Assembly: GCF_004006015.1 (NCBI RefSeq)
Contig: NZ_CP034766.1
Location: 1,178,001-1,242,000, forward strand
Source of the DNA: Rhodococcus sp. X156
Lineage (GTDB): Bacteria > Actinomycetota > Actinomycetes > Mycobacteriales > Mycobacteriaceae
Reading direction: 5' to 3'
Length of the DNA stretch: 64,000 nucleotides
Shown: piece by piece, positions 57,087 through 64,000 of the stretch
Position numbering within the stretch: the stretch's first letter is position 1
How the letters are laid out: every line of letters begins with the position of its first letter
Made by a program: the position numbers and the translations under genes
The notes under the pieces: model-generated
What the model was told of the DNA's origin: nothing
Databases searched by the model: none
The model's input: the letters and a program-made list of their open reading frames with translations, nothing else

Positions 57087-57759
57087 CGAGCTCCGGCGTC
57101 GCCGGCACCGCGCTCAAGCGCTGCAGGAACTCCGCCTCCCGGGCCACCAGGCGCCGGATCATCTGCAGCCGCAGCGCCGCGCAGCGCTGCTCCAGCAGGC
57201 TCTGCCGGTCCTCCAGCGGGAGCAGGCAGTCCGAGGCAAGCACGTGCGACAGGATCGCCGGGTCCACGTCCTTCCTGGGTGAGCGCCAGTCGTCGCGCTG
57301 CCAGGCCAGCGAGCAGTACCGCTGGTGGGCACCGCGGGCCTGGGTGGCGAGTGCCCGCACCGAGGACGCGCTGGTCAGCTCCTGGCGCGGCTCGCGCTCG
57401 GTGGGCAGGTCGGGCAGCCACTCCACCGTCGCCGTCAGGTACGGCGCTGCGGTGGGGTCGATGGCCAGCAGCCGGAAGCGACGCATGCCTCGGGTGATGA
57501 CGTCGAAGCCGCCGTCCTGCAGCCGCTGGGCGTCCTGCAGCTCGGCGGTGCACCCCACCTCGTAGACGGCCTCGGCCACCCCGTCGGCGATGTTCCAGCC
57601 TGGTCGGACGGCCACCACCCCGAAGGTGCGGTCCGGCACGGCGCCGGTCACGAGGTCGGTGACGAGCTGGCGGTACCGCGGCTCAAAGATGTGCAGGGGC
57701 AGCAAGGCCCCCGGGAGCAGCACGGTCCCCAGCGGGAACAACGGCAGCGTTTCGGGCAC
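57061..57759 (-). CDS. LON N-terminal-like domain protein
   Basis: A 232-residue protein consisting of a LON substrate-binding (PUA-like) domain without ATPase or protease parts. LPLFPLGTVLLPGALLPLHI and FEPRYRQLVTDL are the usual start, then FGVVAVRPGW and VGCTAELQD. The C-terminal half is helical. Stand-alone proteins of this type are common in actinobacteria; their role is unclear. The GTG start lies 69 bases after the nrtR stop. Confidence 0.85.
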   Translation of the reverse strand: MPETLPLFPLGTVLLPGALLPLHIFEPRYRQLVTDLVTGAVPDRTFGVVAVRPGWNIADGVAEAVYEVGCTAELQDAQRLQDGGFDVITRGMRRFRLLAIDPTAAPYLTATVEWLPDLPTEREPRQELTSASSVRALATQARGAHQRYCSLAWQRDDWRSPRKDVDPAILSHVLASDCLLPLEDRQSLLEQRCAALRLQMIRRLVAREAEFLQRLSAVPATPELASAPLSLN

Positions 57760-57827
57760 GCCGCTACGTTACGTCGGCTCCGTCGGTTGCGCACGGTCAC
57801 CATGCGGGCGGGCAACGATCCGGCGCG

Positions 57828-58523
57828 CTAGGGGTGGCCGGGTGGTCGCAGCGCGGCGAAAGCATCGGTGACACGTAGTCGGCTGTCGGTGAACCGGAAG
57901 TGAGCAGCAGGCCTGCCGCCCGCCCGGCCGGAGGCTGAGGTGGCGCCCGTGGGGGTGATGACACCGCGGCGCGCGAGCACTCGTTTGAGATTGGTCACAT
58001 CCACCGGGTAGCCCAGCGCTGCGCCGTAGAGGTCTCGCAGCGTGGACAGCGTGAACTCCGCAGGGGCCAGCGCGAAGGCGATGTTGGTGTAAGAGAGCTT
58101 GCCGGCCAGCCGGGCGCACGCGCGCTGCACCACGGTGCCGTGGTCGAAGCTCATCTCCGGCAGCGCGTGCACGGGGTGCCAGTGGGTGTCCGGCGGCAGC
58201 TGCGGATCGGCCGGCAGCGGGACCAGCCCCAGGAAGGTGGACGCCACGGTGCGCCGGCCGGGCACCCGGTGCGGGTCGCTGAAGACGGCGAGCTGCTCCA
58301 GGTGCGCCACGTCCCGGACGTCTACCTTCTCGGCCAGCTGGCGCCGCGCGGAGGCCTCCACGTCCTCGTCCGGCCGCAACCGCCCGCCGGGCAGCGCCCA
58401 GCGGCCGGCCTCCGGGTCCTGGGCGCGCTGCCACAGCAGGACGGCGAGCTCAAGTCCGTTGGCGCCGAGGCGAACTTGCAGCACTGTGACGAGCACCTCG
58501 TTGCTGCTGCTATCATCAACCAT
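57828..58523 (-). CDS. nrtR: NrtR-type Nudix transcriptional regulator of NAD synthesis
   Basis: A 231-residue regulator with an N-terminal Nudix-like ADP-ribose-sensing domain ([20 protein letters not shown], where the canonical Nudix Glu residues are changed, as expected for non-catalytic NrtR) and a C-terminal winged helix ([20 protein letters not shown]). It is divergent from nadA-nadB-nadC, which NrtR represses in related bacteria, with a perfect inverted repeat between them. The ATG at 58523 touches that repeat, so it should also repress itself. Confidence 0.88.
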   Translation of the reverse strand: MVDDSSSNEVLVTVLQVRLGANGLELAVLLWQRAQDPEAGRWALPGGRLRPDEDVEASARRQLAEKVDVRDVAHLEQLAVFSDPHRVPGRRTVASTFLGLVPLPADPQLPPDTHWHPVHALPEMSFDHGTVVQRACARLAGKLSYTNIAFALAPAEFTLSTLRDLYGAALGYPVDVTNLKRVLARRGVITPTGATSASGRAGGRPAAHFRFTDSRLRVTDAFAALRPPGHP

Positions 58524-58546
58524 GTTTTCGATCGTAAGTCGAAAAC
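58524..58546. promoter_or_regulatory. NrtR operator between nrtR and nadABC
   Basis: GTTTTCGA (58524-58531) and TCGAAAAC (58539-58546) are exact 8-bp inverted arms around a 7-base spacer. The site starts right at the nrtR initiation codon and lies 44 bases before nadA. Its size and position fit an NrtR dimer site; binding itself is inferred. Confidence 0.82.
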
Positions 58547-58590
58547 TGGGTGGGCGTCCAGCCGGCCCCGGGCGGACGAGGAGATCGGCG

Positions 58591-59625
58591 ATGACGACCA
58601 CAGCTGCAGCCACCCCCTACCAGCGCACCGACGCCGGCTACGTGGGCGTGGAGCCCGACGGCGCCTGGACCCAGCAGGTGCGCGCGCTGCTGGCCGAGCG
58701 CAACGCGGTGCTGCTGGCGCACAACTACCAGCTCCCGGCCATCCAGGACGTGGCCGACCACGTCGGCGACTCGCTGGCGCTCTCGCGCATCGCCGCGGAG
58801 TCCGAGGCCGACACCATCGTGTTCTGCGGCGTGCACTTCATGGCCGAGACGGCGAAGATCCTGGCCCCGCACAAGACGGTGCTCATCCCCGACGAGCGCG
58901 CGGGCTGCTCGCTGGCGGACTCCATCGACGCCACCCAGCTGGCGGAGTGGAAGGCCGAGCACCCCGGTGCGGTGGTGGTGTCGTACGTGAACACCACCGC
59001 CGAGGTGAAGGCGCTCACCGACATCTGCTGCACCTCCTCCAACGCGGTCGAGGTGGTGGAGTCGATCCCGGCCGACCAGGAGGTGCTCTTCCTGCCCGAC
59101 CAGTTCCTCGGCGCGCACGTGCGGCGGGTGACCGGGCGCGACAACGTCCTGGTGTGGGCGGGGGAGTGCCACGTGCACGCCGGCATCAACGGCGACGAGC
59201 TGGCGGCGCAGGCCGCGGCCCACCCCGACGCCGAGCTCTACATCCACCCGGAGTGCGGGTGCGCCACCTCGGCGCTCTACCTGGCCGGGGAGGGTGCGGT
59301 GCCCGCCGACCGGGTGAAGATCCTCTCCACCGGTGGGATGCTCGACTCCGCCCGCGCCCTGGCCCCCGGGGGAACTCGCGAGGTGCTGGTGGCCACCGAG
59401 GTGGGGATGCTGCACCAGCTGCGCCAGGCCGCGCCGGGCGTGGACTTCCGCGCGGTGAACGAGAAGGCGTCCTGCCGGTACATGAAGATGATCACCCCGG
59501 CCGCGCTGCTGCGGTGCCTGGTGGAGGGTGCCGACGAGGTGCACGTCGATGCGGAGACCGCCCGGCGGGCCAGCGGCGCGGTGCGCCGGATGATCGCCAT
59601 CGGCCAGCCCGGCGGCGGCGAGTAG
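58591..59625 (+). CDS. nadA: Quinolinate synthase
   Basis: [4Fe-4S] enzyme that condenses iminoaspartate with dihydroxyacetone phosphate. 344 residues. [20 protein letters not shown] near the N-terminus, [14 protein letters not shown], and cluster-binding cysteines in [24 protein letters not shown] and [14 protein letters not shown] follows GAGGAG. First gene of nadA-nadB-nadC, controlled by the NrtR site. Confidence 0.97.
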   Translation: MTTTAAATPYQRTDAGYVGVEPDGAWTQQVRALLAERNAVLLAHNYQLPAIQDVADHVGDSLALSRIAAESEADTIVFCGVHFMAETAKILAPHKTVLIPDERAGCSLADSIDATQLAEWKAEHPGAVVVSYVNTTAEVKALTDICCTSSNAVEVVESIPADQEVLFLPDQFLGAHVRRVTGRDNVLVWAGECHVHAGINGDELAAQAAAHPDAELYIHPECGCATSALYLAGEGAVPADRVKILSTGGMLDSARALAPGGTREVLVATEVGMLHQLRQAAPGVDFRAVNEKASCRYMKMITPAALLRCLVEGADEVHVDAETARRASGAVRRMIAIGQPGGGE

Positions 59626-61334
59626 TGAGCCCCGCCGGCACGAGCGGCTGGGAGGCGCACGCCGACGTCGTCGTGGTCGGCAGCGGTGTCGCCGGGCTCA
59701 CCGCCGCGCTCACCGCCCACGAGCGGGGGCTGCGGGTGCTGGTGGTGAGCAAGGCTGGCCTGCACGACTCGGCCACCGCCTGGGCACAGGGCGGGATCGC
59801 GGTGGTCGACGGTGCCGCGACGGCGGGTGCCGGGACCACGGCTGGCGGGGAGACATCGGACGGGGACACGGCGGACGGGGACACGGCCGGCGGGGACACG
59901 GTGGAGGCCCACGTGGCCGACACCCTGGCTGCCGGTGCGGGGTTGTGCGACGAGGCCGCGGTGCGCTCGGTGGTCGGTGCCGGCGCCGGTGCGGTGCGCC
60001 GCCTGGTGCAGCGGGGCGCGGTGTTCGACCGGGCGCCCGACGGCAGCGTGGCGCGCACCCGCGAGGGCGGGCACCGCTTCCGCCGGGTGGTGCACGCCGG
60101 TGGTGACGCCACCGGCGCCGAGGTGCAGCGCGCGCTCGGCGCCGCGACGCAGCAGAGCCTGCCCGGGCCGGCGGTGCTCGAGCACCACCACGCCACCCGG
60201 GTGCTGCTCGGCCGCGACGGGTCCGTGCACGGCCTCGCGGTCACCGACGCCGGCGGGGCCCTCGGGGTGCTGCACGCGCCGGCGGTGGTGCTGGCCACCG
60301 GCGGGCTCGGCCACCTCTACGCGGTCACCACCAACCCGACCGTGGCTACCGGTGACGGCATCGCCCTGGCCCTGGCCGCCGGGGCGGTGGTCAGCGACCT
60401 GGAGCTGGTGCAGTTCCACCCCACGGTGCTGTTCACCGCCGCCGCCACCGGGCAGCGACCGCTGGTCACCGAGGCGGTGCGCGGCGAGGGCGCACGCCTG
60501 GTGGGCCCCGACGGCGCTTCGGTGACCTCCGGGGTGCACCCGCTGGGCGACCTCGCCCCCCGCGACGTGGTGGCCGGGGCGATCACCGCCGTGCTGGCCC
60601 GCACCGGGGCCGAGCACGTGTGGCTGGACGCCCGCGCGGTGCCCGACCTGCGCACACGCTTCCCCACCGTGCACGCGGCCTGCGCGGCGGTGGGCATCGA
60701 CCCCGCCCGCGCGCCGATCCCGGTGGCTCCGGCCGCCCACTACTCCTGCGGCGGAGTGCGGACCGACGTGCACGGCCGCACCGGGGTCGAGGGCCTCTAC
60801 GCCGCCGGCGAGGTGGCCCGCACCGGGCTGCACGGTGCCAACCGGCTGGCGTCCAACAGCCTGCTCGAGGGCCTGGTGATGGCCGAGCGGGTGGCGGCGG
60901 CCGCGGCCGAGCGGGTGGTCGCCGCAGGCCGGGTGGAGGCTGCCCCGGTGCTGCCGCCGACACCTGCGCCGGTGCTCGACCGCACCCGGCTGCAGCACCT
61001 GATGAGCGCGCACGCCGGCATCGGCCGCGACGCCACCGGGCTGGGCACCGTCGCCGACGCGCTCACGGCGGCACCGCTGGCCTACCCGCTCGACCAGCGG
61101 GCCCGCGAGGACGCCACCCTCACCACCGTCGCCGAGGCCCTGGTCGCTGCCGCCACCTGGCGCACCGAGAGCCGGGGCTGCCACGTGCGGACCGACTCTC
61201 CGGCCAGCACCGACTCTCCGAGCAGCACCGGCTCGGCGGCTCTGCCCAGCCTGGTCGTGCTCGACCGGGAGACCGGCCGCCCCACGGTGGTGCCCCAGGA
61301 CCACCCCACCCACCGCACAGGAGCCCTGGCATGA
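59625..61334 (+). CDS. nadB: L-aspartate oxidase
   Basis: FAD enzyme that makes iminoaspartate for NadA. 569 residues: FAD motif VVVGSGVAGLTAALTA, TAWAQGGIAVV, FHPTVLF, REGARL-type substrate loop (VRGEGARLVG), and HYSCGGVRTDVHGRTGVEGLYAAGEV. Relative to the family there is an insertion near residues 65-95 made of 5-residue repeats (GGETS, DGDTA, DGDTA, GGDTV). The GTG start shares one base with the nadA stop. Confidence 0.95.
   Translation: MSPAGTSGWEAHADVVVVGSGVAGLTAALTAHERGLRVLVVSKAGLHDSATAWAQGGIAVVDGAATAGAGTTAGGETSDGDTADGDTAGGDTVEAHVADTLAAGAGLCDEAAVRSVVGAGAGAVRRLVQRGAVFDRAPDGSVARTREGGHRFRRVVHAGGDATGAEVQRALGAATQQSLPGPAVLEHHHATRVLLGRDGSVHGLAVTDAGGALGVLHAPAVVLATGGLGHLYAVTTNPTVATGDGIALALAAGAVVSDLELVQFHPTVLFTAAATGQRPLVTEAVRGEGARLVGPDGASVTSGVHPLGDLAPRDVVAGAITAVLARTGAEHVWLDARAVPDLRTRFPTVHAACAAVGIDPARAPIPVAPAAHYSCGGVRTDVHGRTGVEGLYAAGEVARTGLHGANRLASNSLLEGLVMAERVAAAAAERVVAAGRVEAAPVLPPTPAPVLDRTRLQHLMSAHAGIGRDATGLGTVADALTAAPLAYPLDQRAREDATLTTVAEALVAAATWRTESRGCHVRTDSPASTDSPSSTGSAALPSLVVLDRETGRPTVVPQDHPTHRTGALA
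59844..59903 (+). repeat. 15-bp tandem repeats inside nadB
   Basis: Four 15-bp units at 59844, 59859, 59874 and 59889. Units 2 and 3 differ in only one base. They encode an acidic GDT-rich loop in NadB that keeps the frame. Confidence 0.9.
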
Positions 61335-62248
61335 CCGTCCTGCCCACCCCCGCCCTGCACGACCTGGCGCCGGCCACCACCACCCTGCTGACCAGGCAGG
61401 GCCTGGACGTCGAGGACGTGCGCCGCGTGGTCGCCACCGCGCTGGGGGAGGACCTGCGCTACGGCCCGGACGTCACCACCACGGCCACGGTGGGCGCCGA
61501 CGCGGTGGCCACCGGCGCAGTGGTGAGCCGGCAGTCCGGGGTGCTGGCCGGCACCGGGGTGGCGCTGGCGGTGCTGGACACCGTCCTCGGCGCGGACGGC
61601 TACCGGGTGCTGCAGCGCAGCGACGACGGCGCTCGCCTGCAGCCCGGCTCGGCCGTGCTCACCGTCGAGGCCACCACCGCCGGCCTGCTCACCGCGGAGC
61701 GGACGATGCTGAACCTGGTGTGCCACCTGTCCGGCGTGGCCACCGCCACCGACGCCTGGGTGGCGGCCACGGCGGGCACCGGCTGCCGCGTCCGAGACAC
61801 CCGCAAGACGCTGCCCGGGCTGCGGCTGCTGCAGAAGTACGCCGTCCGCGCCGGCGGTGGGGTGAACCACCGGCTCGGGCTGGGCGATGCCGCCCTGGTC
61901 AAGGACAACCACGTGGTGGCAGCCGGCTCGGTGGTGGCCGCGCTGCGGGCGGTGCGGACGGCCGCGCCCCAGCTGCCGTGCGAGGTGGAGGTGGACTCGC
62001 TGCACCAGCTGGACGAGGTGCTGGCCGAGGGCGCCGAGCTGGTGCTGCTGGACAACTTCGACGTGGCCGACACCGCGGAGGCGGTCCGGCGCCGCGACGC
62101 TGTCGCCCCGGCCACGCTGCTGGAGTCCTCGGGCGGGCTGTCCCTGGCCGTGGCCGCCGACTACGCCGCCACCGGGGTGGACTACGTCGCCGTCGGTGCG
62201 CTCACCCACTCCGTCACCGTGCTCGACCTGGGCCTGGACCTGAGCTGA
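61331..62248 (+). CDS. nadC: Nicotinate-nucleotide pyrophosphorylase (carboxylating)
   Basis: Quinolinate phosphoribosyltransferase, giving nicotinate mononucleotide; completes the de novo route of this operon. 305 residues. ALGEDLRYGPDVTT, RTMLNLVCHLSGVAT, the PRPP/quinolinate motif DTRKTLPGLRLLQKYAVRAG, and VEVDSLHQLDEVL and LLDNFD follow the family. ATG overlaps the nadB stop (ATGA). Confidence 0.97.
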   Translation: MTVLPTPALHDLAPATTTLLTRQGLDVEDVRRVVATALGEDLRYGPDVTTTATVGADAVATGAVVSRQSGVLAGTGVALAVLDTVLGADGYRVLQRSDDGARLQPGSAVLTVEATTAGLLTAERTMLNLVCHLSGVATATDAWVAATAGTGCRVRDTRKTLPGLRLLQKYAVRAGGGVNHRLGLGDAALVKDNHVVAAGSVVAALRAVRTAAPQLPCEVEVDSLHQLDEVLAEGAELVLLDNFDVADTAEAVRRRDAVAPATLLESSGGLSLAVAADYAATGVDYVAVGALTHSVTVLDLGLDLS

Positions 62249-62256
62249 GCGCCAGA

Positions 62257-62294
62257 CCCGTGCCGCAGACCCGGGCCACGCGCGGGTTCACGGG
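62257..62294 (+). terminator. Possible terminator after nadC
   Basis: CCCGTG (62257) pairs with CACGGG (62289-62294) around an inner ACCCG/CGGGT stem. It begins eight bases after the nadC stop. No T-run. Confidence 0.45.
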
Positions 62295-62460
62295 GCGGGG
62301 CTGATCGCCACGCGCTACCTTTGGCCACCTCAGCGGAGCACCTCTCCGACTGCTGCGGTCGACGCGGCTGGCGCCGAGTCCCGCTCGGCCGCCCGCGGCG
62401 CGCCTGCTTTCCGACCAGACCGGGCCCAGCACATGGCCCTGACCTTGCGATGGAGAAGAC

Positions 62461-63534
62461 ATGAGTCCCAGCCACAGCGAGGACGCCCAGCGTCCCGCCC
62501 GCTCCGGTGCCGCGGTGGAGAACCGTGGGCCCACCGGTGGCGCCCGGCCCGACCTGGACGCCAACAACCCGCAGGGCCCTGGTGACTTGTCCGGCAAGTC
62601 CAAGATGGCGGTGGTGAAGCGGGCGGGCAAGCAGTTCCAGAAGGACAACCTCACCGACCTCGCCGCAGGGCTCACCTACTACGCGGTGCTGGCGATCGTG
62701 CCGGGCATGATCGTGCTCGTTTCCATCCTCGGTCTGCTGGGTCCGACGACCACCCAGGACCTGATGAACCAGGTGCAGCAGATCGCTCCCGGCTCCAGCG
62801 CCGACTTCGTGCGCACCCTCATCGACCAGGCGCAGGCCAACAAGAGCAGCGCCAGCCTGAGCGCGATCATCGGCCTGGTGGTCGCCCTGTGGTCCGCCTC
62901 GGGCTACGTGGCGGCCTTCATGCGCGCCTCCAACGTGATCTACGGCATCGGCGAGGGCCGGCCGATCTGGAAGACCACCCCCATCCGGGTGGGCGTGACC
63001 ATCGTGGCGGTGCTGATCCTGGTGCTCAGCGCGGTGATCGTGGTGGTGAGCGGACCGGTGGCCAAGCAGATCGGTGACGTCGTCGGCGTCGGCGACACCG
63101 CCGTGCTGGTGTGGAACATCGCCAAGTGGCCCGTGCTGCTGGTGCTGATCTCGGTGCTGCTGGCCATCCTGTTCTGGGCCTCGCCCAACGCCAAGCAGGG
63201 CGGGATCAAGTGGGTCAGCCCCGGTGGCCTGCTCGCGGTGGTGGTCTGGGTGATCATCTCCGGCCTGTTTGCCGTCTACGTCACCAACTTCTCCTCCTAC
63301 GACAAGACCTACGGCGCGCTCGCGGGCGTGATCATCTTCTTGGTCTGGCTGTGGCTGAGCAACGTGGCCATCCTGCTCGGCGCCGAGGTCAACGCCGAGC
63401 TCGAGCACGGCCGGGCCATCGCCGACGGCCTGCCCGAGGACGTGCAGCCCTTCGCCGAGCCGCGCGACACCCGCAAGCTCGACGACGAGGACAAGGCAGC
63501 GGTGGCGCAGGCCAAGCAGATCCGCGAGTCCTGA
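62461..63534 (+). CDS. YihY/BrkB-family inner membrane protein
   Basis: A 357-residue membrane protein. A polar 60-residue cytoplasmic start precedes the YihY signature NLTDLAAGLTYYAVLAIVPG; about six membrane helices follow, and YDKTYGALAGVIIFLVWLWL plus LLGAEVNAELE are typical of the family. Early annotation as ribonuclease BN was wrong; function is unsettled. ATG follows GGAGAAGAC. The 212-base gap upstream holds a possible nadC terminator and nothing else I can name. Confidence 0.9.
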   Translation: MSPSHSEDAQRPARSGAAVENRGPTGGARPDLDANNPQGPGDLSGKSKMAVVKRAGKQFQKDNLTDLAAGLTYYAVLAIVPGMIVLVSILGLLGPTTTQDLMNQVQQIAPGSSADFVRTLIDQAQANKSSASLSAIIGLVVALWSASGYVAAFMRASNVIYGIGEGRPIWKTTPIRVGVTIVAVLILVLSAVIVVVSGPVAKQIGDVVGVGDTAVLVWNIAKWPVLLVLISVLLAILFWASPNAKQGGIKWVSPGGLLAVVVWVIISGLFAVYVTNFSSYDKTYGALAGVIIFLVWLWLSNVAILLGAEVNAELEHGRAIADGLPEDVQPFAEPRDTRKLDDEDKAAVAQAKQIRES

Positions 63535-63561
63535 CGAACCAGTCCCACCACGGGGCGGCCA

Positions 63562-63626
63562 CCTGGCCGGGCCAGAGCCGGAGGACACCGAGTCGGGGGA
63601 CTCAGTCGTCCGGCGGCCCGGCCAGG
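63562..63626 (+). terminator. Long stem-loop between the YihY gene and hisD
   Basis: CCTGGCCGGGCC (63562-63573) pairs perfectly with 63615-63626; GCCGGA (63577-63582) pairs with TCCGGC (63609-63614); GAGTC (63590-63594) pairs with GACTC (63599-63603) around a GGGG tetraloop. The three stems stack in one hairpin with small internal loops. It most likely ends the YihY transcript, but it lies only 35 bases before the hisD ribosome-binding site, so an attenuator role is also possible. Confidence 0.65.
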
Positions 63627-63672
63627 CGGCCTATCCTGGTGAACTGTCGTCGAACTCCGCTGGAGGCTCACC

Positions 63673-64000
63673 ATGCTCGCCCGCACCGACCTGCGCGGTC
63701 GTACCCCGTCCACTGCTGAGCTGCGCGCCGCCCTGCCGCGCGGCGAGGTCGACGTGGACGCGGTGCTGCACACGGTGCGCCCCATCGTCGACGCCGTCCG
63801 CGAGCGCGGGGTGGAGGCGGTGCTCGAGCTGAGCGAGAAGTTCGACAAGGTGCGCCCCCGCTCGGTGCGGGTGCCCGCCGAGGAGCTCGACCGCGCCCTG
63901 GAGCACCTCGACCCCACCGTGCGCGCCGCGCTGGAGGAGTCCATCGCCCGCGCCCGCCGGGTGCACGCCGACCAGCGTCGCCGCGACACCGTCACGCAGG
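63673..64000 (+). CDS. hisD: Histidinol dehydrogenase, 3'-truncated by window edge
   Basis: N-terminal 109 residues of the NAD-dependent enzyme for the last two steps of histidine synthesis. The start MLARTDLRGRTPSTAELRAA and VEAVLELSEKFDKVRP are typical of HisD; zinc and catalytic residues lie beyond the window. TGGAGG six bases before the ATG is a strong ribosome-binding site. hisD after the nad operon agrees with mycobacterial order, so a his operon probably follows. Confidence 0.92.
   Translation, partial: MLARTDLRGRTPSTAELRAALPRGEVDVDAVLHTVRPIVDAVRERGVEAVLELSEKFDKVRPRSVRVPAEELDRALEHLDPTVRAALEESIARARRVHADQRRRDTVTQ

Overview
The window is chromosomal DNA from a high-G+C actinobacterium. 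Its backbone order (ileS, lspA, rluD, dnaE, treX/treY/treZ, bioA-bioF-bioD, bioB-bsaP, a DUF2567 gene, nrtR, nadA-nadB-nadC, hisD) is the order known from Mycobacterium tuberculosis. GTG starts are frequent, and 1-4 base start/stop overlaps are common. A sequence matching the KstR steroid-regulator motif and an IdeR/DtxR-type iron box also fit Mycobacteriales or a close relative. No rRNA gene, tRNA gene or CRISPR array was seen, so genus cannot be assigned.

Layout. 1-7.9 kb: ileS (5' end outside the window), a lipoprotein, a K+/H+ antiporter, lspA-rluD and a small membrane protein. 7.9-11.7 kb: a putative sulfur/thiazole operon (flavin monooxygenase, hydroxyethylthiazole kinase, rhodanese) facing a GntR regulator across a palindromic operator. 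11.7-17 kb: a DinB-superfamily protein, a Pro/Gln-rich protein and dnaE. 17-24.5 kb: a minus-strand run holding a choline-to-betaine-like set (GMC oxidoreductase, APC permease, aldehyde dehydrogenase), a TetR regulator and a MacB/FtsX-type exporter whose promoter carries paired TGTCGACA sites. 24.5-27.7 kb: glutamate decarboxylase and treZ.

27.8-37.8 kb is accessory DNA separating treZ from treY and treX, which are contiguous in M. tuberculosis. Its left part is a putative steroid side-chain module: two overlapping acyl-CoA dehydrogenases facing a CYP125-like P450, with an exact KstR-motif match between them. Next comes a lipase gene broken by three frameshifts. The right part (about 32.7-37.3 kb) is AT-richer and lies between two remnants of a DUF222/13E12-type HNH gene. 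It carries a DUF5343-HEPN gene pair, a PUA-like/PD-(D/E)xK nuclease, an HNH nuclease and small or broken genes. This looks like a compact defence island and is the best candidate here for an undescribed system.

37.8-45.8 kb: treY-treX and bioA-bioF-bioD. 45.9-49 kb: a tellurite-type telA/terD cluster. 49-54 kb: an iron-box-controlled ferric-siderophore importer with a siderophore-interacting reductase. 54-55.1 kb: a secreted lipoprotein nuclease. 55.2-62.3 kb: bioB-bsaP, DUF2567, a LON-domain protein, and nrtR facing nadABC across a perfect inverted repeat. The window ends with a YihY/BrkB membrane protein, a 65-nt stem-loop and the start of hisD.
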